Shown here piece by piece: positions 23,759-32,010 of a DNA stretch of 64,000 nucleotides (its first letter is position 1; each line of letters starts with the position of its first letter). Origin of the DNA: RPQJ01 sp963778185. GTDB taxonomy: Bacteria; Pseudomonadota; Gammaproteobacteria; Steroidobacterales; Steroidobacteraceae. A program made the position numbers and the translations under genes. The DNA lies in contig CAVZTF010000003.1 of NCBI GenBank assembly GCA_963778185.1, positions 1-64,000 on the forward strand, in the 5' to 3' direction. Below the pieces are notes generated by a model. It did no database searches and was not told where the DNA came from. It saw only the letters and a list, made by a program, of their open reading frames with translations.

Positions 23759-24916
23759 TCACACCAGCTTGCGCGCGGGCTCCGAGCCCCGGCGCAGCAT
23801 CGACTCGACGAACTGCGAGAACAGGGGCGCGAGGTCGCGCGGGCCCGGGCTCGCCTCCGGGTGACCCTGGAAGCTGAAGGCCGGGCCGTCCGTGCAGGCG
23901 ATGCCCTGCAGGGACCCGTCGAAGAGCGAACGATGGGTCGCGCGCACGTTGCCGGGCAGCGTGGCCTCGTCCACCGCGAATCCATGGTTCTGGCTCGAGA
24001 TGAACACGCGCCCGGTGTCGAGCTCGATGACCGGATGGTTGGCGCCGTGGTGGCCGAATTTCATCTTGACCGTGCGGGCGCCTGTCGCGAGGCCCAGCAG
24101 CTGGTGCCCGAGGCAGATGCCGAACAACGGCACGCCGGCGCCGAGGACGCCGCGGATCGCCTCGATGGCGTAGGTGCAGGGCTCAGGGTCGCCCGGCCCG
24201 TTCGACAGGAACACGCCGTCCGGCCTGAGTGCGAGCGTGTCCTCGGCGGAGGTCTGCGCAGGCACGACGGTCATGCGGCAGCCGTGGTCGGCGAGCAGCC
24301 GCAGGATGTTGCGTTTGATGCCGAAATCGTAGGCGACCACGTGCAGCCGTTGCCCCGGCCGGCGGCGCGGCCCCTGCTCGAGCGACCAGTTGGTGCCCTC
24401 GTTCCACTGGAACGAGCGCCTGGTCGTCACGACCTTGGCCAGGTCCATGCCCTTCAGACCCGGGAAGCGTCGCGCGGCCTCCACGGCGAGGTCGGGCCGC
24501 TGGGCGGCATCGCCGCTCGCGATGCAGCCAGCCTGGGCTCCCTTCTCGCGCAGGATCCGGGTGAGCTTGCGGGTGTCTATTTCCGCGATCGCGACCACGT
24601 TGCCGCGGGTCAGGAACTCGGGGAGCGACTCGGTCGCGCGCCAGTTCGAGTGCAGCAGCGGCAGGTCGCGGATCACGAGGCCGGCGGCGTGAATCGCATT
24701 GGACTCGAGGTCCTCGGAATTGGTGCCGGTGTTGCCGATGTGCGGGTAGGTGAGCGTGACAATCTGCCGCGAATACGAGGGATCGGTGAGGATCTCCTGG
24801 TAGCCGGTCATGGCGGTGTTGAACACCACCTCCCCGGTCGCCGTGCCCCCGGCGCCAACGGAAATGCCGCGAAACACGGTGCCGTCCTCCAGAGCCAGAA
24901 CAGCGGGTGTCGTCAC
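23759..24916 (-). CDS. carA: Carbamoyl-phosphate synthase small chain (glutaminase)
   Basis: Class I glutamine amidotransferase subunit that supplies ammonia to CarB through a tunnel. 385 residues if started at the GTG at 24916, which has GGAGG eight bases upstream and gives the E. coli-like N terminus; an upstream extension of 37 codons lacks family features. Catalytic triad: C268 (GICLGHQ), H352 and E354 (GHPEAS). Transcribed with carB and probably greA; dapB lies upstream across a 335-base gap. Confidence 0.97.
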   Translation of the reverse strand: MTTPAVLALEDGTVFRGISVGAGGTATGEVVFNTAMTGYQEILTDPSYSRQIVTLTYPHIGNTGTNSEDLESNAIHAAGLVIRDLPLLHSNWRATESLPEFLTRGNVVAIAEIDTRKLTRILREKGAQAGCIASGDAAQRPDLAVEAARRFPGLKGMDLAKVVTTRRSFQWNEGTNWSLEQGPRRRPGQRLHVVAYDFGIKRNILRLLADHGCRMTVVPAQTSAEDTLALRPDGVFLSNGPGDPEPCTYAIEAIRGVLGAGVPLFGICLGHQLLGLATGARTVKMKFGHHGANHPVIELDTGRVFISSQNHGFAVDEATLPGNVRATHRSLFDGSLQGIACTDGPAFSFQGHPEASPGPRDLAPLFSQFVESMLRRGSEPARKLV

Positions 24917-25251
24917 GGCCTTGCCCTCCGGTACATTCCTGTCCGCAGCCAGCATGCGGACACATTTCGCGCGTGCGCCGACCGGCGGAGATGAGCGTTC
25001 GCTCACCCCGTTCCTGGTTGGCTCCACGGGCTAAGTAAGGAAGTTTACGCGAGCGGCTTGGTTCGCGCTACGCGTGTTGCATCGCGTCATACGGTCGGTC
25101 GTTGTGTCCTGCGGCTCGGGGTGGGGGCTTGTTCCCCGGGCCCGTGCGCGCCAGGGACGGCGCGCCCGGAGCCCCCATGGATGGATTTACGGCGTCCTTC
25201 CGGACACGCCCAAGCCCCGGAGATGTGTTCGCGACCAATCGCGACGAGCGA
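24917..25251 (-). other. 335-base carA leader and dapB-carA intergenic region
   Basis: No convincing gene. Read on the minus strand it holds, in order: a TCGCGA-CCAA-TCGCGA hairpin just past dapB (25229-25244), a long palindromic element (25123-25199), a weak -10-like TAAACT at 25042-25047 without a good -35, and about 120 bases of leader up to the carA GTG. The leader would suit pyrimidine or arginine control of carAB, but I see no ARG box or attenuator. Confidence 0.5.
25123..25199. repeat. Long imperfect palindrome with conserved-looking tail
   Basis: Outer arms GGGGGCT (25123-25129) and AGCCCCC (25170-25176), middle CCGG pairs, and inner arms GCGCGCC (25146-25152) and GGCGCGC (25159-25165) form one long interrupted hairpin. 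It is followed by ATGGATGGATTTACGG and CGTCCTT to 25199. I recall similar palindrome-plus-tail sequences as dispersed intergenic elements in high-GC Gammaproteobacteria, but cannot verify it here. One copy is seen in this window. Confidence 0.6.
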
Positions 25252-26052
25252 CTAGAGCCCGAGCACGTCCAGCATGGAATAAAGCCCCGGGGGGCGCCCG
25301 ACGACCCAGCGCGCGGCGGCCAGCGCCCCCCGGGCGAACCCGGACCGGTCCTGGGCGTGGTGAGCAAGCTCGATCTGCTCGCCCGGCCCCGCAAAGATCA
25401 CTCGGTGATCACCCACGATGTCGCCGCCACGCAGGACGCTGAACCCGATGGTCCCGGAAGCGCGCGGGCCGGTCGTCCCCTGGCGGGCGTAGACCGCCGC
25501 CTGGTCGAGGGTCGTACCCCGGCCCTGCGCAACCGCGCGCCCGAGGCCGAGGGCCGTGCCGCTCGGCGCGTCCACCTTGTTGCGGTGATGCGCCTCGAAG
25601 ATCTCGGCGTCGTATCCCTCGTCGAGCGCGCGGGCAGCGACCTCGGCGAGCTTGAACAGGAGATTGACGCCCAGGCTCATGTTGGGTGCCATCACGATCG
25701 GGATGGACTCGGCAATCCTCTCGATCTCGGAGCGGGCCTGGTCGTCGTACCCGGTCGTGCCGATCACCAGCGGGATGCCGCGTTCCAGGCAATGGCGTGC
25801 ATTGGCGAGCGAGGCCGCCGGCAACGTGAAGTCGATGGCCACCTGCGCGCCATCCAGGGCACGGGCGGGATCGCCGGTCACGGCGACCGCCACCGGCACG
25901 GTACCGGCCAGCACGCCAGCGTCCTGCCCGACGGCCGCGTCGTCTGCCGCCGCCAGCGCTCCGCTCAGGCGCAGGTCGGTGCTCTCGACCACCAGCGGCA
26001 CGATGGTCCGTCCCATGCGCCCGGAGGCGCCCAGCATCGCTACGTTCAGCAT
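25252..26052 (-). CDS. dapB: 4-hydroxy-tetrahydrodipicolinate reductase
   Basis: NAD(P)H-dependent reductase of the diaminopimelate pathway to lysine and peptidoglycan. 266 residues from ATG 26052, which has GGAGA nine bases upstream; an earlier ATG at 26061 overlaps the dnaJ stop (ATGA) and would add three residues. The Rossmann loop is MLGASGRMGR, and the substrate-binding/catalytic block is EAHHRNKVDAPSGTA. The dnaJ-dapB-carA order is common in this lineage, so dapB may share heat-shock transcription. Confidence 0.96.
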   Translation of the reverse strand: MLNVAMLGASGRMGRTIVPLVVESTDLRLSGALAAADDAAVGQDAGVLAGTVPVAVAVTGDPARALDGAQVAIDFTLPAASLANARHCLERGIPLVIGTTGYDDQARSEIERIAESIPIVMAPNMSLGVNLLFKLAEVAARALDEGYDAEIFEAHHRNKVDAPSGTALGLGRAVAQGRGTTLDQAAVYARQGTTGPRASGTIGFSVLRGGDIVGDHRVIFAGPGEQIELAHHAQDRSGFARGALAAARWVVGRPPGLYSMLDVLGL

Positions 26053-26057
26053 GGGAC

Positions 26058-27194
26058 TCATTCTCCGAGGCTCGTGAAGAACCGCTTGACGCCGTCGAGC
26101 CAGGACTCCTCGCGTGGATGATGCCGCTTGGCGTCCTGCTGCACGGATTCGCTGAATTTCCTGAGCAGGTCCTTCTGCTCGCGCGTGAGGTTGACGGGCG
26201 TTTCGACCACGACGCGGCAGAACAGGTCGCCGGTCGGGCCGCCACGCACCGGCTTGATGCCCTTCTCGCGCAAGCGGAAGACCCGGCCGGACTGTGTCTC
26301 GTGGGGGACCTTGATCGTTGCGTTGCCATCGAGCGTCGGCACCTCGATACTGCCGCCGAGCGTCGCCGTGGCAATGCTCACCGGCACCTCGCATGACAGG
26401 TGGCTGCCGTCGCGCTCGAAGATCGCGTGCTCACGGACGCGGACCTCCACGTAGAGATCGCCGGACGGGCCGCCGTTGCGGCCGGCCTCGCCCTCGCCGG
26501 ACAGCCGGATGCGGTCGCCGGTGTCCACGCCCGGAGGCACCTTGACCGAAAGCGTCTTCTGCTTGCGGAGGCGACCCTGGCCGCGGCAGGTGCCACAGGG
26601 GTCGCTCACGACCTGGCCGCGGCCCTGGCAACGCGGGCAGGTCTGCTGCACGGTGAAGAACCCCTGCTGCATGCGCACCTGGCCGGCGCCGCGACAGGTT
26701 TCGCAGGCCACCGGCTTCGCACCTTTCGACGAGCCGCTGCCGCTGCAATCGCCGCACTCGGCCAGCGTCGCGAAGTCGACGTTGACCGTGTCGCCGAAGA
26801 CGGCCTGCTCGAGGTCGAGCTCGAGCTCGTAGCGCAGGTCCGCACCGCGGAAGACCTGCGACCGGCCGCGACGGCCGACGCCGAAGATGTCCCCGAAGAC
26901 GTCGCCGAAGATGTCCCCGAAGGCGTCGCGCGGGTCGAAACCCTGGCCGCCCCCGCCGCCACGCATTCCGTCCACGCCCGCGTGGCCGAACTGGTCGTAG
27001 GCCGCCCGTTTCTGAGCGTCGCAGAGGATTTCGTAGGCCTCCTTGGCCTCCTTGAACTTCCCCTCGGCCGTGTGGTCGCCCGGGTTGCGGTCCGGGTGGA
27101 ATTTCATGGCGAGACGGCGATAGGCCTTCTTGATGTCGGCCTCGCTCGCCGTGCGCGGCACGTCGAGGACCTGGTAGTAATCGCGCTTCGACAT
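26058..27194 (-). CDS. dnaJ: Chaperone protein DnaJ
   Basis: Hsp40 co-chaperone that delivers clients to DnaK and stimulates its ATPase. 378 residues. J domain 1-70 with HPD at 33-35; Gly/Phe region about 75-110 with repeated FGDIFGDVFG; four CxxCxGxG zinc-binding repeats (CGDCSGSG, CETCRGAG, CPRCQGRG, CGTCRGQG); C-terminal beta-domains to the end. ATG 27194, 95 bases after dnaK with a hairpin between. Confidence 0.98.
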   Translation of the reverse strand: MSKRDYYQVLDVPRTASEADIKKAYRRLAMKFHPDRNPGDHTAEGKFKEAKEAYEILCDAQKRAAYDQFGHAGVDGMRGGGGGQGFDPRDAFGDIFGDVFGDIFGVGRRGRSQVFRGADLRYELELDLEQAVFGDTVNVDFATLAECGDCSGSGSSKGAKPVACETCRGAGQVRMQQGFFTVQQTCPRCQGRGQVVSDPCGTCRGQGRLRKQKTLSVKVPPGVDTGDRIRLSGEGEAGRNGGPSGDLYVEVRVREHAIFERDGSHLSCEVPVSIATATLGGSIEVPTLDGNATIKVPHETQSGRVFRLREKGIKPVRGGPTGDLFCRVVVETPVNLTREQKDLLRKFSESVQQDAKRHHPREESWLDGVKRFFTSLGE

Positions 27195-27219
27195 GAACGG
27201 TCCGGGCTGCTCTGGAACG

Positions 27220-27250
27220 CAGAAACGCCGCGGGGGATCGGCCCGCGGCG
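27220..27250 (-). terminator. Hairpin between dnaK and dnaJ, possible partial terminator
   Basis: Nine-base arms CGCCGCGGG and CCCGCGGCG (27226-27250) with a seven-base loop, followed on the minus strand by TTTCTGCGTT. The T-run is short, so it may attenuate rather than stop transcription, lowering DnaJ relative to DnaK, or protect the dnaK 3' end. Confidence 0.55.
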
Positions 27251-27289
27251 ATGTGAGTCACTTCGACAAGGATAACCTCTCGCGAGCGG

Positions 27290-29221
27290 CTACGACGGCT
27301 TGCCGTCCTTGTCCTTCACCTCCTCGAACTCCGCGTCGAGGACTTCGTCCTTGCCACCCGGCGCGCCACCGCCCGCGGCGCCGCCGCCCGGCTGGCCAGC
27401 GCCGGCCTGCGCATACGCCTGCTGCGCGATGGCCGCCGACGCTTCGGCGAGGGCCCGCGCCTTGGTCTCGATCACGTCCTTGTCATCGCCCTTGATGACG
27501 CCCTTCAGGTCGGACAGCGCCGACTCGACCTTGGCGCGGTCCGCGGCGGACACCTTGTCACCGAGATCCTTGAGCGCCTTGTCCGTGGCGTGCAGCAGCG
27601 CGTCGGCGCGGTTGCGCGTCTCGGCCAGCTCGCGGAACTTCTTGTCTTCCTCCGCGTGCGCCTCGGCATCGCGCACCATGCGCTTGATCTCCTCGTCGGT
27701 GAGGCCGCTCGAGGCCTTGATGACGATCTTCTGCTCCTTGCCCGTGGCCTTGTCCTTCGCCGACACGTTCAGGATGCCGTTCGCGTCGATGTCGAAGGTG
27801 ACCTCGACCTGCGGCATGCCGCGGGGCGCCGGCGGGATGTCGGACAGGTCGAAGCGGCCGAGCGACTTGTTGTCGCCCGCGCGGTCGCGCTCGCCCTGCA
27901 GGACATGGATGGTCACGGCCGTCTGGTTGTCGTCGGCCGTCGAGAACACCTGGTTCGCCTTGGTCGGGATCGTGGTGTTCTTCTCGATGAGCTTGGTCAT
28001 CACGCCACCGAGCGTCTCGATGCCGAGCGACAGCGGAGTCACGTCGAGCAGCAGCACGTCCTTGACTTCGCCGGTGAGCACGCCGGCCTGCACCGCGGCG
28101 CCGACCGCCACGGCCTCGTCCGGATTCACGTCCTTGCGCGGCTCCTTGCCGAAGAAGTCCTTGACGAACTTCTGCACCAGCGGCATCCGCGTCTGGCCGC
28201 CGACCAGGATCACCTCGGCCACGTCGTTGATCGACAGTCCCGCGTCCTTGAGCGCAATGCGGCACGGCTCGATGGTCTTCTGCACGAGGTCCTCGACCAG
28301 CGACTCGAGCTTGGCGCGCGTGAGCTTCATCGCCAGGTGCTTCGGGCCCGAGGCATCCGCCGTGATGTAGGGCAGGTTGACCTCGGTCTGCTGGCTGGAG
28401 GAAAGCTCGATCTTGGCTTTCTCGGCAGCCTCCTTCAGCCGCTGCACCGCGAGCGGGTCGCGACGCACGTCCACGCCGCTCTCCTTCTGGAACTCGGCTG
28501 CCAGGTAGTCGATCACGCGCTTGTCGAAGTCCTCGCCGCCCAGGAAGGTGTCGCCGTTGGTGGCGAGCACTTCGAACTGGCGCTCGCCGTCGACATCGGC
28601 GAACTCGATGATCGAGATGTCGAACGTGCCACCGCCAAGGTCGTAGACCGCGACCTTGCGGTCGCCGCCCGACTTGTCGAGGCCGTAGGCCAGGGCGGCC
28701 GCCGTCGGCTCGTTGATGATGCGCTTGACGGTCAGGCCCGCTATGCGGCCGGCGTCCTTGGTCGCCTGGCGCTGCGAGTCGTTGAAATAGGCCGGCACCG
28801 TGATCACGGCCTCGGTGACCGCCTCGCCGAGATAGTCCTCGGCCGTCTTCTTCATCTTCATGAGCACGCGCGCAGAGATCTCGGGCGGCGCCATCTTCTT
28901 GCCGTGCACCTCGACCCAGGCGTCGCCATTGTCGGCCTTGACGATGTGGTAGCCGACCATGCCGACGTCCTTCTGCACGACGGGGTCTTCGTAGCGCCGG
29001 CCGATCAGTCGCTTGATCGCATACAGGGTGTTCTGCGGATTGGTGACGGCCTGCCGCTTGGCGGACTGGCCGACCAGCACCTCGTCGTCCTTGGTGAAGG
29101 CGACGATGGACGGGGTGGTGCGGTCACCCTCGCTGTTCTCGATGACCCTGGGCTTGCCGCCCTCCATGATGGCGACGCACGAGTTCGTGGTGCCCAGGTC
29201 GATGCCGATGACTCTTGCCAT
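27290..29221 (-). CDS. dnaK: Chaperone protein DnaK (Hsp70)
   Basis: ATP-dependent chaperone for folding and for regulating sigma-32. 643 residues. The N-terminal ATPase begins IGIDLGTTNSCVAIMEGG; the second phosphate loop is VAVYDLGGGTFDISI; the conserved linker DVLLLDVTPLSLGIET joins it to the substrate domain. The C-terminal Gly/Ala-rich linker ends in the acidic EFEEVKDKDG tail. ATG 29221 has GGAG eight bases upstream and its own heat-shock-type promoter in the grpE-dnaK gap. Confidence 0.98.
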   Translation of the reverse strand: MARVIGIDLGTTNSCVAIMEGGKPRVIENSEGDRTTPSIVAFTKDDEVLVGQSAKRQAVTNPQNTLYAIKRLIGRRYEDPVVQKDVGMVGYHIVKADNGDAWVEVHGKKMAPPEISARVLMKMKKTAEDYLGEAVTEAVITVPAYFNDSQRQATKDAGRIAGLTVKRIINEPTAAALAYGLDKSGGDRKVAVYDLGGGTFDISIIEFADVDGERQFEVLATNGDTFLGGEDFDKRVIDYLAAEFQKESGVDVRRDPLAVQRLKEAAEKAKIELSSSQQTEVNLPYITADASGPKHLAMKLTRAKLESLVEDLVQKTIEPCRIALKDAGLSINDVAEVILVGGQTRMPLVQKFVKDFFGKEPRKDVNPDEAVAVGAAVQAGVLTGEVKDVLLLDVTPLSLGIETLGGVMTKLIEKNTTIPTKANQVFSTADDNQTAVTIHVLQGERDRAGDNKSLGRFDLSDIPPAPRGMPQVEVTFDIDANGILNVSAKDKATGKEQKIVIKASSGLTDEEIKRMVRDAEAHAEEDKKFRELAETRNRADALLHATDKALKDLGDKVSAADRAKVESALSDLKGVIKGDDKDVIETKARALAEASAAIAQQAYAQAGAGQPGGGAAGGGAPGGKDEVLDAEFEEVKDKDGKPS

Positions 29222-29261
29222 GGATGTGACTCCGTCGGTTCAGTAGTTCTGCTGGCCGTCT

Positions 29262-29290
29262 AGTTGGGGGTCCCGGGCGGCCGATTCAAG
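29262..29290 (-). promoter_or_regulatory. Sigma-32-type heat-shock promoter of dnaK
   Basis: On the minus strand CTTGAA (29290-29285) begins directly after the grpE stop, followed by a 14-15 base spacer and CCCCAACT (29269-29262). This matches the sigma-32 consensus (CTTGAA, 13-15 bases, CCCCATnT) at all but one defined position, with spacing close to E. coli dnaK P1. Transcription would begin about 35 bases upstream of dnaK. Confidence 0.75.
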
Positions 29291-29830
29291 TCAGGAGGCG
29301 GTCGGTGCGGGCGCCCGGGCCACCACGACCCGGGCCGGCCGCAGCAGCCGGCCGTTCAGGACATAGCCCTTCTGGACCACCTCCAGGACCGTGCCGGCCG
29401 GCTGTTCGGCGCTCTCGAGTGTGGCGATGGCCTCGTGGAGCTCCGGATTGAAGGCGTCTCCCCGGGGGTCCACGACGGTCAGGCCCGACTTCTCGAAGGC
29501 CTTGTTCAGGAGCCGCAGCGTGGCCTCCATGCCCTCGAGCAACCGGGCCGCCTCGACGCCGGCGCCCGAGGCCAGCCCGAGTTCGAGGCTGTCGCGCACC
29601 TCGAGCAGCTCGCCTGCGAACCGGTCGATTGCATAACGACTGGCCGCTTCGACCTCCCGCTGGGCGCGCTTGCGGACGTTTTCAGTCTCCGCCACGGCCC
29701 GCAGGTATTGGTTCCAGTTTTCCTCGGCCCGCGCCTGGGCTTCCGCCAGTCCGGCCGCCAGTCGCTCGTTCCCGGAGTCCGCCTCGCCCGGGTCCTGTGC
29801 CACGGTTTCCTGTTCGGGTTGCGTCGTCAT
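29291..29830 (-). CDS. grpE: Nucleotide exchange factor GrpE
   Basis: Releases ADP from DnaK; its dimer coiled coil also acts as a thermosensor. 179 residues. The N-terminal third is acidic and disordered, then a long helix with NQYLRAVAETENVRKRAQRE (the conserved ENxRKR motif), and the C-terminal beta-wing ends in VLQ/VVQKGYVLNGRLLRPA. ATG 29830. It sits between hrcA and dnaK; the 83-base hrcA-grpE gap contains a GC-rich imperfect hairpin but no clear promoter. Confidence 0.96.
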   Translation of the reverse strand: MTTQPEQETVAQDPGEADSGNERLAAGLAEAQARAEENWNQYLRAVAETENVRKRAQREVEAASRYAIDRFAGELLEVRDSLELGLASGAGVEAARLLEGMEATLRLLNKAFEKSGLTVVDPRGDAFNPELHEAIATLESAEQPAGTVLEVVQKGYVLNGRLLRPARVVVARAPAPTAS

Positions 29831-29913
29831 GTCACCTTGCCTGGAGTCGAAATCGCCCCGCCGCCCGGAGACAGCCCGGGCGGGGAGCCGAATCGTGAGT
29901 GCCGATATCGGGC

Positions 29914-30981
29914 CTAGCGCCGCGAATTCAAGGCGGACCCCAGCAGCCGGGCCGTCACGTCCACGATCGGGATCACCCGCTCGTAGGCCATGCGGGTCGG
30001 GCCGATGACGCCAAGCACGCCGACCGTCTCGTTGTCGAGCATGTAGGGCGCCGTGACGAGGCTGCAGTCGTCGAGGATCTGGTAGCCGGACTCCTGGCCG
30101 ATGAAGATCTGCACGCCCTCGGCGCGCAGGCTCAGGTCCAGCAGATGCAGGATGTCGCGCTTGGACGTGAAGGCGTCGAACAACCGCCGCAGCTTGTCCA
30201 CGTTCGAGAGCTCGGCGAATTCCATCAGGTTCGTCTCGCCCGCGATCACGTACTCGGGAGCCTCCGGCGCGCTCGTCCCGACCATCTGCTGCGCGAGGTG
30301 AATCGCGTCCACCATCAGCTGGTTCAGGCGCTCGCCCGTCTGCTTGAGTTCCGCCACGAGGTCGTCACGCACCTGGCGGATTTCCTTGCCGCCGAACTGC
30401 TGGTTGAGGAAGTTGGCGGCCTGGCGCAGCTCGTCCGCCGAATGGTAGCGGTCGAGCTGGACGATGCGGTTCTGCACGTCCCGCCCGTTCACGACCATGA
30501 CGGCGAGGACGCGATTGTCCGACAGCGGGAGGAACTCGATCTGGCTCAAGGACTGGTGCGGCTGGCGCGGGATCGTCACCACGCCTGCAAGGTGCGTGAT
30601 CGACGAGAGCACCTGCGAGGCGATGGCGACGATCGCCTTCGGATCACGGTCCTGGTCCTCCGACAGACGGCGGCGCAGTTCGTCGATGACATCGTCCACG
30701 GCCGGCGTCGCGCGCTGCCTGAGCAGGGTGTCGACGAAGAACCGGTATCCCTTGTCCGTCGGCACGCGTCCCGCCGAGGTGTGCGGCGAGGTGACGAAGC
30801 CGTACTCCTCGAGGTCGGCCATGACGTTGCGGACGGTCGCCGCGCTCAGGTTGAGCCCTGAGTCGCGCGACAGCGTCCGCGAACCGACCGGCTGGCCCTC
30901 GCGGATATAGCTCTCGACGAGCACCCGCAGCAGGTGCTGCGCGCGCTCGTTGAGCCGGTCTTCGGTCGATTCCTGTGACAT
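29914..30981 (-). CDS. hrcA: Heat-inducible transcription repressor HrcA
   Basis: Represses chaperone genes by binding CIRCE operators; its folding depends on GroE. 355 residues from ATG 30981 (MSQESTEDRL); two in-frame GTG codons just upstream are alternatives. The N-terminal winged helix contains LNLSAATVRNVMADLEEYGF and SPHTSAGRVPTDKGYR, both diagnostic. The C-terminal GAF-like domain ends in GPTRMAYERVIPIVD. Divergent from nadK across 113 bases; together with sigma-32-type control of dnaK this suggests dual heat-shock regulation. Confidence 0.97.
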   Translation of the reverse strand: MSQESTEDRLNERAQHLLRVLVESYIREGQPVGSRTLSRDSGLNLSAATVRNVMADLEEYGFVTSPHTSAGRVPTDKGYRFFVDTLLRQRATPAVDDVIDELRRRLSEDQDRDPKAIVAIASQVLSSITHLAGVVTIPRQPHQSLSQIEFLPLSDNRVLAVMVVNGRDVQNRIVQLDRYHSADELRQAANFLNQQFGGKEIRQVRDDLVAELKQTGERLNQLMVDAIHLAQQMVGTSAPEAPEYVIAGETNLMEFAELSNVDKLRRLFDAFTSKRDILHLLDLSLRAEGVQIFIGQESGYQILDDCSLVTAPYMLDNETVGVLGVIGPTRMAYERVIPIVDVTARLLGSALNSRR

Positions 30982-31094
30982 TGGCACCACTTAGCAACGC
31001 CATTCTGCCCGAGTCAAGCATCGTGAATCATGCCGAACGCGTCATGAAACGCGCTGGCCCGCCACGCGCCACGCGTGCTACAACGCCGGCATCC

Positions 31095-32003
31095 ATGAGC
31101 GCCTCCCCCGCCTATCGAACCGTCGCCCTCGCGGGTCGTGCCGTCGAACCGCGCGTCGCCGAGGCGATGGCCGGGCTCGCCCGGCACCTCCTGGAGCGGG
31201 GTTGCCGGGTAGCGGCCGCGGCGGACCAGCACGTCGATTTCGGAACGCTGGCCGTCGAACTCGTCCCCGAGGCGGACCTCGCCGCCCGGTGCGAACTGGT
31301 GGTTGCCGTGGGCGGGGACGGCACGATGCTGCATGCGGCGCGCATGGCGGCCACCGCCGGCGTACCGGTGCTCGGCGTCAATCGCGGCCGGCTGGGGTTC
31401 CTCGCCGACATCCGCCCCGCCGACATGCTCGAAAGCGTGGACGAGGCGCTCGCGGGCCATTGCACGGCGGAATCCCGCATGCTGCTGGAGGCTGCCGTGC
31501 ACCACGAGGGCCGGACGCTCGTCTCGGCGATCGCGCTCAATGACGTCGTGGTCGCCAAGCACGACACCGGCCGCATGCTCGACCTGCGCACCTGGGTCGA
31601 CGGCGCCTACGTCAACACCCATGGCGGTGACGGCTTCATCGTCTCGACGTCCACCGGTTCGACCGCCTACGCGCTCTCGTGTGGCGGACCGATCGTGCAC
31701 CCTGGCCTCGCCGCCATCGTGCTCGTGCCCATCTGCCCGCACACGCTGTCCGACCGCCCGATCGTCGTCGGCGCCGAAAGCGTGGTCGAGCTCGAGCTGA
31801 GCGGACGCCCGGAAACCCGCGCGCAGGTCGTCTGCGACGGCATCGTGCTCACGGAACTCGAGCCGGGCACCCGCCTGCGCATCGCGCGGGCCGGCGTGAG
31901 CGCGACGCTGCTGCACCCGCCCGGTCACGACTACTTCCGCATCCTGCGCTCGAAGTTGCACTGGGGCCGGGGCGGCCGCAACGGCCAGCCGCCGACCGAC
32001 TGA
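31095..32003 (+). CDS. nadK: NAD kinase
   Basis: Phosphorylates NAD to NADP. 302 residues from ATG 31095; the frame is open upstream but without family features. The signature GGDGT is at 73-77 (VAVGGDGTMLHAAR); the second conserved loop STSTGSTAYALSCGGP binds the nucleotide, and VPICPHTLSDRPIVV follows. No good Shine-Dalgarno precedes the start. Seven bases upstream of recN, as in E. coli, so the two form an operon. Confidence 0.96.
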   Translation: MSASPAYRTVALAGRAVEPRVAEAMAGLARHLLERGCRVAAAADQHVDFGTLAVELVPEADLAARCELVVAVGGDGTMLHAARMAATAGVPVLGVNRGRLGFLADIRPADMLESVDEALAGHCTAESRMLLEAAVHHEGRTLVSAIALNDVVVAKHDTGRMLDLRTWVDGAYVNTHGGDGFIVSTSTGSTAYALSCGGPIVHPGLAAIVLVPICPHTLSDRPIVVGAESVVELELSGRPETRAQVVCDGIVLTELEPGTRLRIARAGVSATLLHPPGHDYFRILRSKLHWGRGGRNGQPPTD

Positions 32004-32010
32004 CCGTCCG

